From NCBI GenBank assembly GCA_024761205.1, contig JAMASS010000032.1:1-59283 (forward strand): a stretch of 59,283 nt of DNA, in the 5' to 3' direction. The notes beneath the pieces are model-generated. The model was not told the origin of the DNA, searched no databases, and was given only the letters and a program-made list of their open reading frames with translations. This DNA is from Limisphaerales bacterium. GTDB taxonomy: Bacteria; Verrucomicrobiota; Verrucomicrobiia; Limisphaerales; AAA164-E04. This document shows, piece after piece, positions 29,426 through 38,016 of the stretch; the first letter of the stretch is position 1; each line of letters begins with the position of its first letter. Made by a program: the position numbers and the translations under genes.

Positions 29426-30400
29426 ATGCCAGCAAAAGAGATCACTACCTATACACGCAAACTCACCAATGAACAGGGTCACCGGCTTGCTCAGATACTC
29501 GAAAAAAAAGGCTACTCATTCAGCCAGATGGCTTACGCCAAATTTGCGGCACGACACGAAAAAGTCAATGTTGTGTTCTATGAGAGCGGAAAACTCGTGG
29601 TGCAGGGAAAGGGTGCCCAAGATTTCGTTCAATTCATTCTTGAACCCGACGCGATCAAGGAGGTTCAGTTTGGTTATGAAGACCTACTGAATCCCGACCG
29701 CTTGATTCCCCGCTACGGGATCGATGAAAGCGGTAAGGGTGATTTTTTTGGTCCGCTCTGCGTTGCTGGCGTCTACGTCAACGAGTCCGTCGTCAAAACC
29801 TTTGAAGCAGCAGGCATTCAAGACTCGAAGAATATCTCCTCAGACAAACGCATCGTCGCCTTCGCCGAAATCATCACGAAAACTCCCGGTTGCGTTCACA
29901 CGACCGTTCCCATCGGTCCCGAAGCCTACAATCGCCTTCACCGGGAAATCAAATCGGTCAATCGCCTCCTCGCCTGGGGACACGCTCGGGTGATCGAAAA
30001 TCTTATGGGCCAGCGTCACCGCATGGATCCCCTGCCCAAAATCGCCATCAGCGATCAATTCGCCTCTAGCAAGACCGTCACTGAAGGGGCCATCATGGCA
30101 ATGGGGAAGGAAATCAAGCTCATCCAACGACACAAAGCAGAAGCGGATATCGCCGTGGCCGCCGCCTCCATTTTGGCGCGCTGCGAATTCGTGCGGCGTC
30201 TCCGAAAATTGGAGAAACAATACGGCCTGCCCCTCCCGAAAGGGGCCGCAAAAGCCGTTGACGCCGCCGCCAAGGAATTCCTCCAACGCCACGGTGAAGC
30301 CGAATTCGGCAAGGTCGGCAAACTCCATTTCCGCACCGCCTACCGCGCCCTGGGCCAACCCGAACCCCCGCGCGCTTATGTCAGGCAGCGCCGCTACTGA
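29426..30400 (+). CDS. rnhC: Ribonuclease HIII
   Basis: RNase HIII cuts RNA of RNA-DNA hybrids. It has 324 residues. The N-terminal substrate-binding domain (DUF3378/TBP-like) spans about 1-85. The catalytic part starts GIDESGKGDFFGP (98-110) with Asp100 and Glu101. Asp210 (AISDQFAS) and Asp241 (EADIAVAAASILAR) complete the active site. All four acidic residues are seen. RNase HIII in place of HI or HII is known in Firmicutes, Chlamydiae, Verrucomicrobia and Aquificae, and agrees with the assignment of the window. It diverges from mutY. The next gene has its own promoter. Confidence 0.95.
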   Translation: MPAKEITTYTRKLTNEQGHRLAQILEKKGYSFSQMAYAKFAARHEKVNVVFYESGKLVVQGKGAQDFVQFILEPDAIKEVQFGYEDLLNPDRLIPRYGIDESGKGDFFGPLCVAGVYVNESVVKTFEAAGIQDSKNISSDKRIVAFAEIITKTPGCVHTTVPIGPEAYNRLHREIKSVNRLLAWGHARVIENLMGQRHRMDPLPKIAISDQFASSKTVTEGAIMAMGKEIKLIQRHKAEADIAVAAASILARCEFVRRLRKLEKQYGLPLPKGAAKAVDAAAKEFLQRHGEAEFGKVGKLHFRTAYRALGQPEPPRAYVRQRRY

Positions 30401-30438
30401 TAGGCAACATATCGAATACTTAACCAACGAAACCGCCC

Positions 30439-30468
30439 TTGACAGCCCTCCGCCCCCTTCTCTAATTG
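30439..30468 (+). promoter_or_regulatory. Promoter of the chimeric gene, TTGACA-N18-TAATTG
   Basis: TTGACA at 30439-30444 and TAATTG at 30463-30468 are separated by 18 bases. The ATG at 30493 follows 24 bases later. The promoter lies 39 bases after the rnhC stop. Confidence 0.5.
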
Positions 30469-30492
30469 CGGTCGTTCACCAGACCCACAAAT

Positions 30493-31086
30493 ATGGCAAA
30501 ATTCTTAGGCATCCCCAGTTCCGGCGCCCAGGGCGGTCAAGTCTTCTCCCGCAACCGTTTCGGGCAATACACCCGCACCCGGGCCGTTCCCGTCAACCCC
30601 AACACCCCCAAGCAGCGGGAAGCCCGCGCCTCCCTTGCCTGCTGCGCCGCCGCTTGGCGGGAACTCATCGCCTCCCGGAAGCTCAAAATCCTGACGCTGA
30701 TTCTCTTTGTAGTCACGGCAACCTTCCTTTCAGGTTGCGCGACACCCTACAAACCCTCTGGCTTTAGGGGTGGCTATCGGGAAATACAGTTAGCGCCCGC
30801 TGTTTATCGCATCACCTTCCGAGGAAACCAATACACTTCATCAGAGCGAGCACAAGATTTCGCCATGCTGCGCGCCCCAGAACTGGCTCTTCAACATGGG
30901 TTCACTCACTTTGCGATTATTGACGAGCAGAGTTCGGAGACTGCTTATATAATTGACGGTGTCACAACCTACAAACCAAAGACCGGGCTTTTAGTTCAGT
31001 TTTTCAAGGCCAAGCCGGATGGCGACTTCGCCTTCAATGCCGCCTTCCTCCAACAGTCCATTAAGCAGACCTACGGAATTGAGTAA
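30493..31086 (+). CDS. Chimeric ORF: phage-like N-terminus fused to lipoprotein
   Basis: This is a 197-residue frame from ATG at 30493. Residues 1-60 (MAKFLGIPSSGAQGGQVFSR, then QYTRTRAVPVNPNTPKQREA) resemble a short conserved protein of phage or accessory regions. From about residue 62 it becomes a lipoprotein: LKILTLILFVVTATFLSGCA, lipobox LSGC, then FRGGYREIQLAPAVYRITFR and RAPELALQHGFTHFAIIDE, as in the CC0125/CC1285-type lipoproteins. No in-frame ATG, GTG or TTG lies at the lipoprotein start, so it can only be made as the fusion. It looks like an insertion of lipoprotein DNA into the phage-like gene, whose possible tail lies at 31112-31288. Whether the fusion is processed as a lipoprotein is unknown. 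Confidence 0.6.
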   Translation: MAKFLGIPSSGAQGGQVFSRNRFGQYTRTRAVPVNPNTPKQREARASLACCAAAWRELIASRKLKILTLILFVVTATFLSGCATPYKPSGFRGGYREIQLAPAVYRITFRGNQYTSSERAQDFAMLRAPELALQHGFTHFAIIDEQSSETAYIIDGVTTYKPKTGLLVQFFKAKPDGDFAFNAAFLQQSIKQTYGIE

Positions 31087-31111
31087 GCGCAACTCAATAC
31101 CCGACGACTAG

Positions 31112-31288
31112 TTGTTTCTCCGCCTCACCCAGCAAATCAACGGCGTCCAAGACCCCCAACCCATCGTCCCCTTCATCCTCACCGGCACGGGCAAATACCT
31201 GAGCCAAGCGGAAGAACGCCTTGAGAAATGGCGCGACCAAATCCGCCAGGAAGAAGAGGCCAAAGAACAGGCCGCAAAAAAATCATAA
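31112..31288 (+). pseudogene. Possible displaced 3' end of the interrupted phage-like gene
   Basis: Right after the lipoprotein stop, a 58-codon open stretch without its own ATG reads LFLRLTQQINGVQDPQPIVP and ends EEEAKEQAAKKS. It has no start and no ribosome site. Its codon use and high charge fit coding sequence. I infer that it is the tail of the gene that begins at 30493, separated by the lipoprotein insertion. The reading frame is not the one of the fusion. Confidence 0.4.
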
Positions 31289-31562
31289 AAAAGGCTTGCC
31301 GTGATTCCGTCATCTGATAACTTTTGCCCCGCAAAGCATCCTTAAAAAGAGAACTCGATCATCGGGTTACTCGCGAATACAACAGTTTCGTCACAGCGTC
31401 GGGAGAGTCCCTCTCTCGGCGGTGGCGGAACGAATAAGCGGGAACTCTTCATTGCTCTTTTGAAGGATGTTTTGCAAACGGCCCGGTGCGGTTGCGTCTG
31501 TAGCCGCTTTGCCGGGAACACGACCGTCGGAAAAATAAAGCACAGTAAAAGACATCACTGAT

Positions 31563-32582
31563 ATGAAACCACTCCTCAAAACATCGGTCACCGCCGGACT
31601 TCTGGCGGTTGTCGTGGCGATCAGCGCTCTGTTCGCCGTTCAACAAGCCAATGGTTTCGGATACTACTATAGAATCTGGATAGGTCTCACTCCCGCCGGT
31701 AAGGCGGTCATTGCTATTGCGGGCAGTCTTGCATCAGTCATAGCCCTCGGGCGTGATTTATGGTTTGAGCGTAACCCGCCGACGGACAAAAACGGACGGG
31801 TTCTCGCCCGTCCTGATCTGGAAGGCCCTTCTGACAGCGTCCGTTATGGGTCCTGGCTTAATAGATCGGATGAAGGATCCGAAGAGCGTACGAGGTGGAT
31901 AGGTTATGCGGACTACGAATACTATATTATCGGAAAAGTGCAGGCGATGCAGACATGGGATCCGATATATGGGTGGTGGCATCCAACGGGAGCACCGACT
32001 ACAATTTCAGGGGATTCATACAAATCCTTGTCTGACCTGCAGGCCATGCGCACCGCTGACAATGATCCGTACTTGTCCAAGACGCCAGGCACCTTTATTG
32101 ATGACGCTGAATCCGAAAAGCAAACCTGCGGCGATTTTACCGTCGTCAGCGAGATTAGCGGCGGAACCTTCAAGGCTGCTGACGGGCAACTAGCGGCCGC
32201 CACCCCGCATTCCGTTTATACGGTCAGGGTGACGTTTGATCGCAAAAGAATGATCTGGGACAGTGTGAACCATCGTTGGGCTCCGCGACGTTACTTTACT
32301 TTTACTAAATCTAATAGTAGCGTTAGCGCGGTGAAAAGAGTGACCTACCCTGTTACCCTTGTAGAGGACGACACCAAGCTTAAAAAACGACCACGCGCGA
32401 GAGGCTGGAGCAACATTGTCTGGAAAAGAATAGAAGAAGACCAACCTCCGACTAAGATAACCTACCACGAAATCGTCAATGGTATGGCAACCGGAAACAC
32501 CTATGAGATGAAGAATGCAGTTAGGACAGAAGTCACATACGTTCCGATCCAAAACACAGACCGACCCAAAACACAGAATTAA
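31563..32582 (+). CDS. Unrecognised membrane-anchored protein, gene A of island pair
   Basis: This 339-residue protein matches no family that I recognise. Two hydrophobic helices near the N-terminus (about 10-29 and 43-62) leave a large, Trp/Tyr-rich domain (about 90-330) outside or inside the cell. Two short similar stretches, TWDPIYGWWHP (about 134-144) and IWDSVNHRWAP (about 223-233), suggest an internal duplication. There is a single Cys in this domain. The next gene begins 16 bases on and a strong terminator closes the pair, so they are one transcript. About 270 bases without a gene precede the ATG. It lies between a broken phage-like gene and secA, so the pair may be imported DNA. Confidence 0.6.
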   Translation: MKPLLKTSVTAGLLAVVVAISALFAVQQANGFGYYYRIWIGLTPAGKAVIAIAGSLASVIALGRDLWFERNPPTDKNGRVLARPDLEGPSDSVRYGSWLNRSDEGSEERTRWIGYADYEYYIIGKVQAMQTWDPIYGWWHPTGAPTTISGDSYKSLSDLQAMRTADNDPYLSKTPGTFIDDAESEKQTCGDFTVVSEISGGTFKAADGQLAAATPHSVYTVRVTFDRKRMIWDSVNHRWAPRRYFTFTKSNSSVSAVKRVTYPVTLVEDDTKLKKRPRARGWSNIVWKRIEEDQPPTKITYHEIVNGMATGNTYEMKNAVRTEVTYVPIQNTDRPKTQN

Positions 32583-32598
32583 TGCAAAGAGCTGAAAA

Positions 32599-33915
32599 AT
32601 GAAAGTGTCTCTCAAATTCTTCAGAAGAATCGCTGTTGGCTTGGCCGTCGGCATTGTGCTTGGCCTTCTGATCAGCGTCTGGGTCGCCCGGATATTCTTT
32701 CCGAAACCCAGCGAGGAAACGATCGCCAGAGCGAATCGGCAGTTGGAACTAGCGAAGGATTTCAATCAGGAATCGGCCTACGAGCGATTGATGGCGAAGG
32801 GCAACTTCGACGCGGCAAGGGAAGAGCAGGAACGGCTAGCCAACTGGAAGAAGAACTTCCCGTGGCAGCCCACCACCGACCCGGCGGTGCAGTTCGATCC
32901 CGAACGACATCATCCATTAGTAGGGCAACCTCGATCATGGGGGAGGAAAGGCAGAATCGTGAATAGTCGCATTGCGGAGAACAATGTCGCCCTCAAGCGG
33001 TTTTTCCAGAACGAGGCGCGGTTCACGAAGCAGTTTGAGCAGGTCTATCGCATCCTGGAGGGATACCCGGAAGAGATGAGAAGGAATCCCGCGCAAATCG
33101 GGTTCGCCTTCGAGTCTCTTTGGGAATATCAACGGGCCATGCGGCATGATCCCGATGAAGCCGCGCTGGTGCCGAATATGTTTGTAACCAAGTGGAAGGA
33201 TCCGGATACAGGCGAATTGATTACTGAAGGGCCTTTTCAGCATAAAGAGAGACCCTGGGAACCGCTGGACACGGTTTTCGGCAGACCGCTAACCTGGAGC
33301 GAGGTGGCTGATAATCACCATGAGTATATAGCCGGATACCTCCAGAGTCACGATGTTTCTTCCCTTCCCTATAAGGAAAAGATGGCGGTGACCAGGGAAA
33401 TCCGGGACCGGCTGATTGCGGAGGTGGAAGGCATGGCGGATATTCCCCAACCGGGATTCTGGGAACTTTCTCCCGAAGAGGAAGCCCTGGGTGGCTCCTA
33501 CAGCAACCTGCTGGAAGAAGGGCATCCTGAAGCGACCAAAGAAGTCCTTGTCCCGTATGTCGGCTGGGCAGAGGACCTGCAACGCTATGAGGATGGGTTT
33601 TACGCTCAGTTAGATAAAAGCATTATGGAAGGCGATCCTTCATTGAAGGCGCTGCGTCCTGAGTTTTTTCCTCCTGCGGGCATTGAAAACAACGTTCTGG
33701 TCGATAAAGACGGTGACCCGATCAAACCTTACGAGGGGATGAATGTTGTGTTCATGACGCCGGACGGGGAACGGATTCCTTTGACCACAAATGAGAACGG
33801 CAACGTCACCCTTCCGACGCCTTCCGAGATCGAGGAGATGCGCGAACTGGCGCGGCTGGCGGCGGAAGGTCAGGCTCCGCCCGACGGCGGGCAAGGGGTG
33901 AAACCGACTGAGTGA
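32599..33915 (+). CDS. Unrecognised membrane-anchored protein, gene B of island pair
   Basis: This 438-residue protein is not recognised. One N-terminal helix (about 11-32, AVGLAVGIVLGLLISVWVARI) follows a basic start (MKVSLKFFRR), so the N-terminus is probably cytoplasmic and the rest extracytoplasmic. A charged helical stretch (about 37-90) leads to a Glu- and Pro-rich domain without Cys. The C-terminus is DGGQGVKPTE. The start follows the stop of the upstream gene by 16 bases with GAGCTG near it. The coding frame is long and uninterrupted and is followed by a strong terminator, so it is a live gene. No function can be inferred. Confidence 0.6.
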   Translation: MKVSLKFFRRIAVGLAVGIVLGLLISVWVARIFFPKPSEETIARANRQLELAKDFNQESAYERLMAKGNFDAAREEQERLANWKKNFPWQPTTDPAVQFDPERHHPLVGQPRSWGRKGRIVNSRIAENNVALKRFFQNEARFTKQFEQVYRILEGYPEEMRRNPAQIGFAFESLWEYQRAMRHDPDEAALVPNMFVTKWKDPDTGELITEGPFQHKERPWEPLDTVFGRPLTWSEVADNHHEYIAGYLQSHDVSSLPYKEKMAVTREIRDRLIAEVEGMADIPQPGFWELSPEEEALGGSYSNLLEEGHPEATKEVLVPYVGWAEDLQRYEDGFYAQLDKSIMEGDPSLKALRPEFFPPAGIENNVLVDKDGDPIKPYEGMNVVFMTPDGERIPLTTNENGNVTLPTPSEIEEMRELARLAAEGQAPPDGGQGVKPTE

Positions 33916-33943
33916 TTCTTTCCCCGCCGAGCCTTTCACGCTT

Positions 33944-33977
33944 CCCGCTCCGGATTGCCGGGGCGGGTTTTGTTTGT
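33944..33977 (+). terminator. Strong intrinsic terminator closing the island pair
   Basis: CCCGCTCCGG at 33944-33953 pairs with CCGGGGCGGG at 33958-33967 (10 bp, one wobble) around a 4-base loop ATTG. It is followed by TTTTGTTTGTT. It separates the orphan pair from secA. Confidence 0.9.
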
Positions 33978-34074
33978 TCCGGGGATCCAAAGGCGGGGAT
34001 GCCGAGGGGGCACTGGCGGGCTGGCTCATTCCGGCCATGAAAACAGGTCCAACTGCGGCGGCGGCCATTATGTT

Positions 34075-34103
34075 TTGACGCATCCTGAGCATTGCCTTAG
34101 CGT
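34075..34103 (+). promoter_or_regulatory. Promoter of secA, TTGACG-N17-TAGCGT
   Basis: TTGACG at 34075-34080 and TAGCGT at 34098-34103 have a 17-base spacer and lie 25 bases before the secA ATG. AAGGCAGG near the start could be the ribosome site. Confidence 0.6.
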
Positions 34104-34127
34104 TCTCGCCGCTAAGGCAGGTCACGA

Positions 34128-37100
34128 ATGATTGGGATAACGAAGTCAGTTTTCAAAAAGGTTTTTGGCACGCGGAACGACCGTGAGATCAAGAAACTCC
34201 AGGGGCTCGTCGGGCAAATTAATGAAATCGAATCGTCCTACCAATCGCTCAGTGACGATGCTCTCCGGCAAAAGACCGCCGAGTGGAAAGCCAAACTTTC
34301 TCAAATCGAGGATGACGATGAACTCGCTCAAGAACTAGAAGCCATCCTCCCGGAAGTCTTTGCCGCTGTCAAGAATGCCTGCCGCCGCTTGTGCGGCAGG
34401 CATGTCTCGGTCAAGGGACACGACTTGCTCTGGGAAATGATTCCCTTCGATGTTCAGCTTATCGGGGGTTACGCGCTCCACTCCGGCCGCATCGCGGAAA
34501 TGGCCACCGGTGAAGGCAAGACCCTCGTCGCCACCCTGCCGGTCTATCTCAACGCGCTCACGGGCCGCAGCGTCCACATCGTCACGGTGAACGATTATCT
34601 TGCCTCTCGTGATAGCGAATGGATGGGCGCGGTCTACAAGTTTTTGGGACTGACCGTCGGTTGCATCGTCCATGACCAAGCCCCGCAGTTGCGCCGAGAG
34701 CAATATAATTGCGATGTCACTTACGGCACGAACTCAGAGTTCGGATTCGATTATCTGCGCGATAACGGCATGGCTTCGAAAAAGGAAGAGCAAGTGCAAC
34801 GACAGCACTACTTCGCCATCGTGGATGAGGTGGACTCCATTTTGATCGACGAAGCCAGGACCCCGCTCATTATCAGCGGCCCGGCGGTCGTGAACACGGA
34901 CAATCGCTACGACAAACTCAAGCCGGCGATCGAAGGTTTGGTCAGACGGCAAAAGAAACTCTGCCAAGACTATCTGAAGGAAGCCGAAGTGATTTCTAAG
35001 AAACTCCGGCCTGAAGACGATTCCAATCCCGAGAACCCCGACCTGCTGAAACAGGAGCTTGGCCTGCTTCTCTATCGGACCAAATTGGGGGCCCCCAAGT
35101 CTCCCGGGCTGCTCCGCTTTCTCGAAAATCCGGAAAATCTGAAGCTCATGACCAAGGCGGAGCTGACGCTTCACGCCGATCAAACGAAGAAGGAACTTTA
35201 CGCTCAAAAAGAAGCGCTTTTCTTTGCCATCGAGGAGAAAAGCCACGACGCCGACCTGACCGAGAAAGGCCGCGGTTTTCTCAGCCCGAAAGATCCCAAC
35301 GCATTCATGCTGCCCGACCTCACAGAGACTTATCATGAGATAGACAGCAACAATTCCCTAGATGCCAAACAACGTATAGAGGCCAAAAGTACCGCTCAGA
35401 AAGAGTTCGAAGCCAAAGCTCAACAAATCCATACGATCTCTCAGCTGCTCAAAGCGTATTGCCTTTACGAGAAAGACGTTCAATACGTGGTGCAGAACAA
35501 CGAAGTCGTGATCGTCGACGAAAATACCGGACGTCTCATGACCGGCCGTCGCTGGAGCGAAGGACTGCACCAGGCGGTTGAGGCGAAGGAAGGTGTCGAA
35601 ATCAAACGGGAAACCCAAACCTACGCGACGATCACCATCCAGAATTACTTCCGTCTCTACACCAAGTTGGCGGGAATGACTGGCACAGCCGAAACCGAAG
35701 CCAGCGAGTTTCTGGATATTTACAAGCTTGGTGTGTTAGTCATTCCGACAAATCGTCCGGTTGCCCGCAAAGACGCCCACGACACGGTCTACAAAACCAG
35801 GCGTGAGAAATACAACGCCGTTATTGACGAAATCAGAGAGATCAACGGCAAAGGCCGCCCTATTCTAGTCGGCACCATCTCTGTTGAAGTCAGTGAGTAC
35901 TTGTCCAAATTACTCAAAAAAGAACGCATCGTGCATTCGGTGTTGAACGCCAAGTATCACGAACAAGAAGCGGAAATCGTTGCTCGCGCCGGAAACAAAG
36001 ACGCCGTGACCATTGCCACGAACATGGCCGGTCGCGGAACGGATATCAAACTCGCAGACGGCGTCAACGAGCTCGGCGGGCTTCACGTCATCGGCACCGA
36101 ACGCCACGAAGCGCGCCGAATCGACCGCCAGCTTCGCGGACGTTGCGCCCGCCAAGGGGATAATGGTTCTTCCCATTTCTTTATCTCACTCGAGGACGAT
36201 CTGATGCGTCTGTTCGGTTCCGATCGCATCAGCAAGGTCATGGAAAAGGTCGGGCTCGAAGAAGGACAAGAACTCGAACACCCCTTGCTCAACCGTTCCA
36301 TTGAGACCGCGCAAAAGCGCGTCGAGCAGCATAACTTCCAGATTCGCAAACGCACGCTGGAGTACGATGACGTCATGAACAAGCAGCGCGAAATCATCTA
36401 CGGATTTCGCAACGAAATCATTCGATCCGACGACGTTCAGGACCGGTTGATGGATGTGATGGAGGATGTCGTTGTCGCCAAGGTCGAAGAATTCTCCTCA
36501 CCAGACATCGAGCCCAACGAATGGAACGTCCGGGCGTTGACCGACTGGACCAACCTCAACTTTCCGCTAAGTGTTCCCGAGGACGAGATTATCAAAGCCG
36601 CCAACGCCGGTACCGAAGATGCCGTCCCGGGCTCCATCTTTGAAGGCATGAGCCCCGCGCAAATAGCCACGGCCATTTTTATTTCCGATAGCGTCCGCAA
36701 TGCCTATAAACTCAAGATCAGTGTCGAGAGCAAAGACGCCCTGCAGAGTATCGAACGCTTCACCATTCTCAGCGCGATCGACAAATTATGGCAGGAACAC
36801 CTTTACAGTATGGACGGACTCCGGAGCAGCATCGGACTTCGCGCCTACGGCCAACGTGACCCCTTAATTGAATACAAGACCGAAGCCTTCAAGATCTTCG
36901 ATGAGTTGATGGTCAACATCAAATCCGAGATCTGTCACAACATCTTCCGTAGCGCCTCCAGCCTGATGGCGTTCCAAAGCTTCCTATCCAAACTACCCCA
37001 GCGAACCGTGCATCAGGGGGCCAATGCCTTTGGAAACAACAGCGGACAAACATCCCAGCAGCAGGCGAGCAACATCGTCAGCGAAGCCAACGAGGCCGTG

Positions 37101-37208
37101 AGTAAGACGCGGGCCACCTCCGTTCGCACCGGCCCCAAAGTTGGCCGTAATGATCCCTGCCCCTGCGGCAGCAGCAAAAAATACAAGCAATGCTGCGGCA
37201 AAGCATAA
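34128..37208 (+). CDS. secA: Preprotein translocase ATPase SecA
   Basis: SecA pushes unfolded preproteins through SecYEG using ATP. It has 1026 residues. The Walker A motif GEGKT is at 128-132, the DEVD box is in FAIVDEVDSILIDEAR (about 230-245), and TNMAGRGTDIKL (about 635-646) marks the second helicase half. The helical wing and scaffold follow. The C-terminus has the SEC-C zinc motif NDPCPCGSSKKYKQCC (about 1008-1023), which binds SecB or ribosomes. A segment of about 80 residues at 270-400 is longer than in E. coli SecA, as in several PVC-group proteins. The start has AAGGCAGG upstream. It is followed 15 bases later by a lipoprotein gene. Confidence 0.97.
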   Translation: MIGITKSVFKKVFGTRNDREIKKLQGLVGQINEIESSYQSLSDDALRQKTAEWKAKLSQIEDDDELAQELEAILPEVFAAVKNACRRLCGRHVSVKGHDLLWEMIPFDVQLIGGYALHSGRIAEMATGEGKTLVATLPVYLNALTGRSVHIVTVNDYLASRDSEWMGAVYKFLGLTVGCIVHDQAPQLRREQYNCDVTYGTNSEFGFDYLRDNGMASKKEEQVQRQHYFAIVDEVDSILIDEARTPLIISGPAVVNTDNRYDKLKPAIEGLVRRQKKLCQDYLKEAEVISKKLRPEDDSNPENPDLLKQELGLLLYRTKLGAPKSPGLLRFLENPENLKLMTKAELTLHADQTKKELYAQKEALFFAIEEKSHDADLTEKGRGFLSPKDPNAFMLPDLTETYHEIDSNNSLDAKQRIEAKSTAQKEFEAKAQQIHTISQLLKAYCLYEKDVQYVVQNNEVVIVDENTGRLMTGRRWSEGLHQAVEAKEGVEIKRETQTYATITIQNYFRLYTKLAGMTGTAETEASEFLDIYKLGVLVIPTNRPVARKDAHDTVYKTRREKYNAVIDEIREINGKGRPILVGTISVEVSEYLSKLLKKERIVHSVLNAKYHEQEAEIVARAGNKDAVTIATNMAGRGTDIKLADGVNELGGLHVIGTERHEARRIDRQLRGRCARQGDNGSSHFFISLEDDLMRLFGSDRISKVMEKVGLEEGQELEHPLLNRSIETAQKRVEQHNFQIRKRTLEYDDVMNKQREIIYGFRNEIIRSDDVQDRLMDVMEDVVVAKVEEFSSPDIEPNEWNVRALTDWTNLNFPLSVPEDEIIKAANAGTEDAVPGSIFEGMSPAQIATAIFISDSVRNAYKLKISVESKDALQSIERFTILSAIDKLWQEHLYSMDGLRSSIGLRAYGQRDPLIEYKTEAFKIFDELMVNIKSEICHNIFRSASSLMAFQSFLSKLPQRTVHQGANAFGNNSGQTSQQQASNIVSEANEAVSKTRATSVRTGPKVGRNDPCPCGSSKKYKQCCGKA

Positions 37209-37223
37209 GCGCCCCTGAACGGC

Positions 37224-37952
37224 ATGAAGTTCATCGTCATTCTCGCGGCAGTAGCGGCCGCAATTTTCCTCTCCGGCTGTGCAACCGGACCGCCATTCCA
37301 TGTCGCCGTGAACGGCTTGGCGCCGCAGACCGTCAGTTCTACAGCCTCGTCGTGCGTTATCTTGCCGGGCAATCAAGACGTAACGCCCGATAATCTCCAG
37401 TTCCGTGAATATGCGGCTTACGTGGAGCGCGCCTTGATCCGCCGCGGTTTTCACCCCGCCTCCCGACTTGAAGAGCCCGACCTAGCCATCTTCCTGAGCT
37501 ACGGCATCGGGGATCCAAAGGAGCATTTTTATAGTTACAGCCTGCCGATCTTCGGGCAAACCGGCGTTTCATCCTCCACGACCTACGGCACCATCTCATC
37601 TTATTCAGACGGCTTCGCTTCATACTCAGGAACGACTTACTACACCCCAACCTATGGCATCACGGGATACAGCAACCACGTAGGCACTCGCGTCACTTAC
37701 ACTCGACACATCTTGATTGACGCCGTGAATTATACCGCCTCGACCAGCCAAGACAAACTCGTGCCAGTGTGGAAATGCGCCATCACCAGCACCGGCTCGA
37801 GCGACGACTTGCGCCGTGTCTTTCCCATAATGCTAGGAGCCGCCGCGCAGTATTTAGGCGTGGATACCGGTCAAACAATTGCCGTCAAGCTTTACAAAGA
37901 CGACCCGAGAGTCCTGCGGATAAAAGGGATTCCGGCAGAAGAAAAGCAATAG
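37224..37952 (+). CDS. DUF4136-type lipoprotein
   Basis: This is a 242-residue protein with an N-terminal signal and lipobox (IFLSGC, Cys19), so it is probably anchored by lipid to a membrane. The body has the DUF4136 pattern, EYAAYVERALIRRGFHPAS (about 61-79) and ADLAIFLSYGIGDP-like (about 84-99), then a Ser/Tyr/Thr-rich region (about 107-155), before a beta-rich end. The family's role is unknown. It starts 15 bases after secA and may be co-transcribed with it, though it shares no obvious function. addB follows 64 bases later. Confidence 0.75.
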   Translation: MKFIVILAAVAAAIFLSGCATGPPFHVAVNGLAPQTVSSTASSCVILPGNQDVTPDNLQFREYAAYVERALIRRGFHPASRLEEPDLAIFLSYGIGDPKEHFYSYSLPIFGQTGVSSSTTYGTISSYSDGFASYSGTTYYTPTYGITGYSNHVGTRVTYTRHILIDAVNYTASTSQDKLVPVWKCAITSTGSSDDLRRVFPIMLGAAAQYLGVDTGQTIAVKLYKDDPRVLRIKGIPAEEKQ

Positions 37953-38016
37953 CGCAAAAACAGAAGCGCCCGCCAAAAACATGCGGGAACGAACGGCAAA
38001 GACCACGGCCCAAGCC

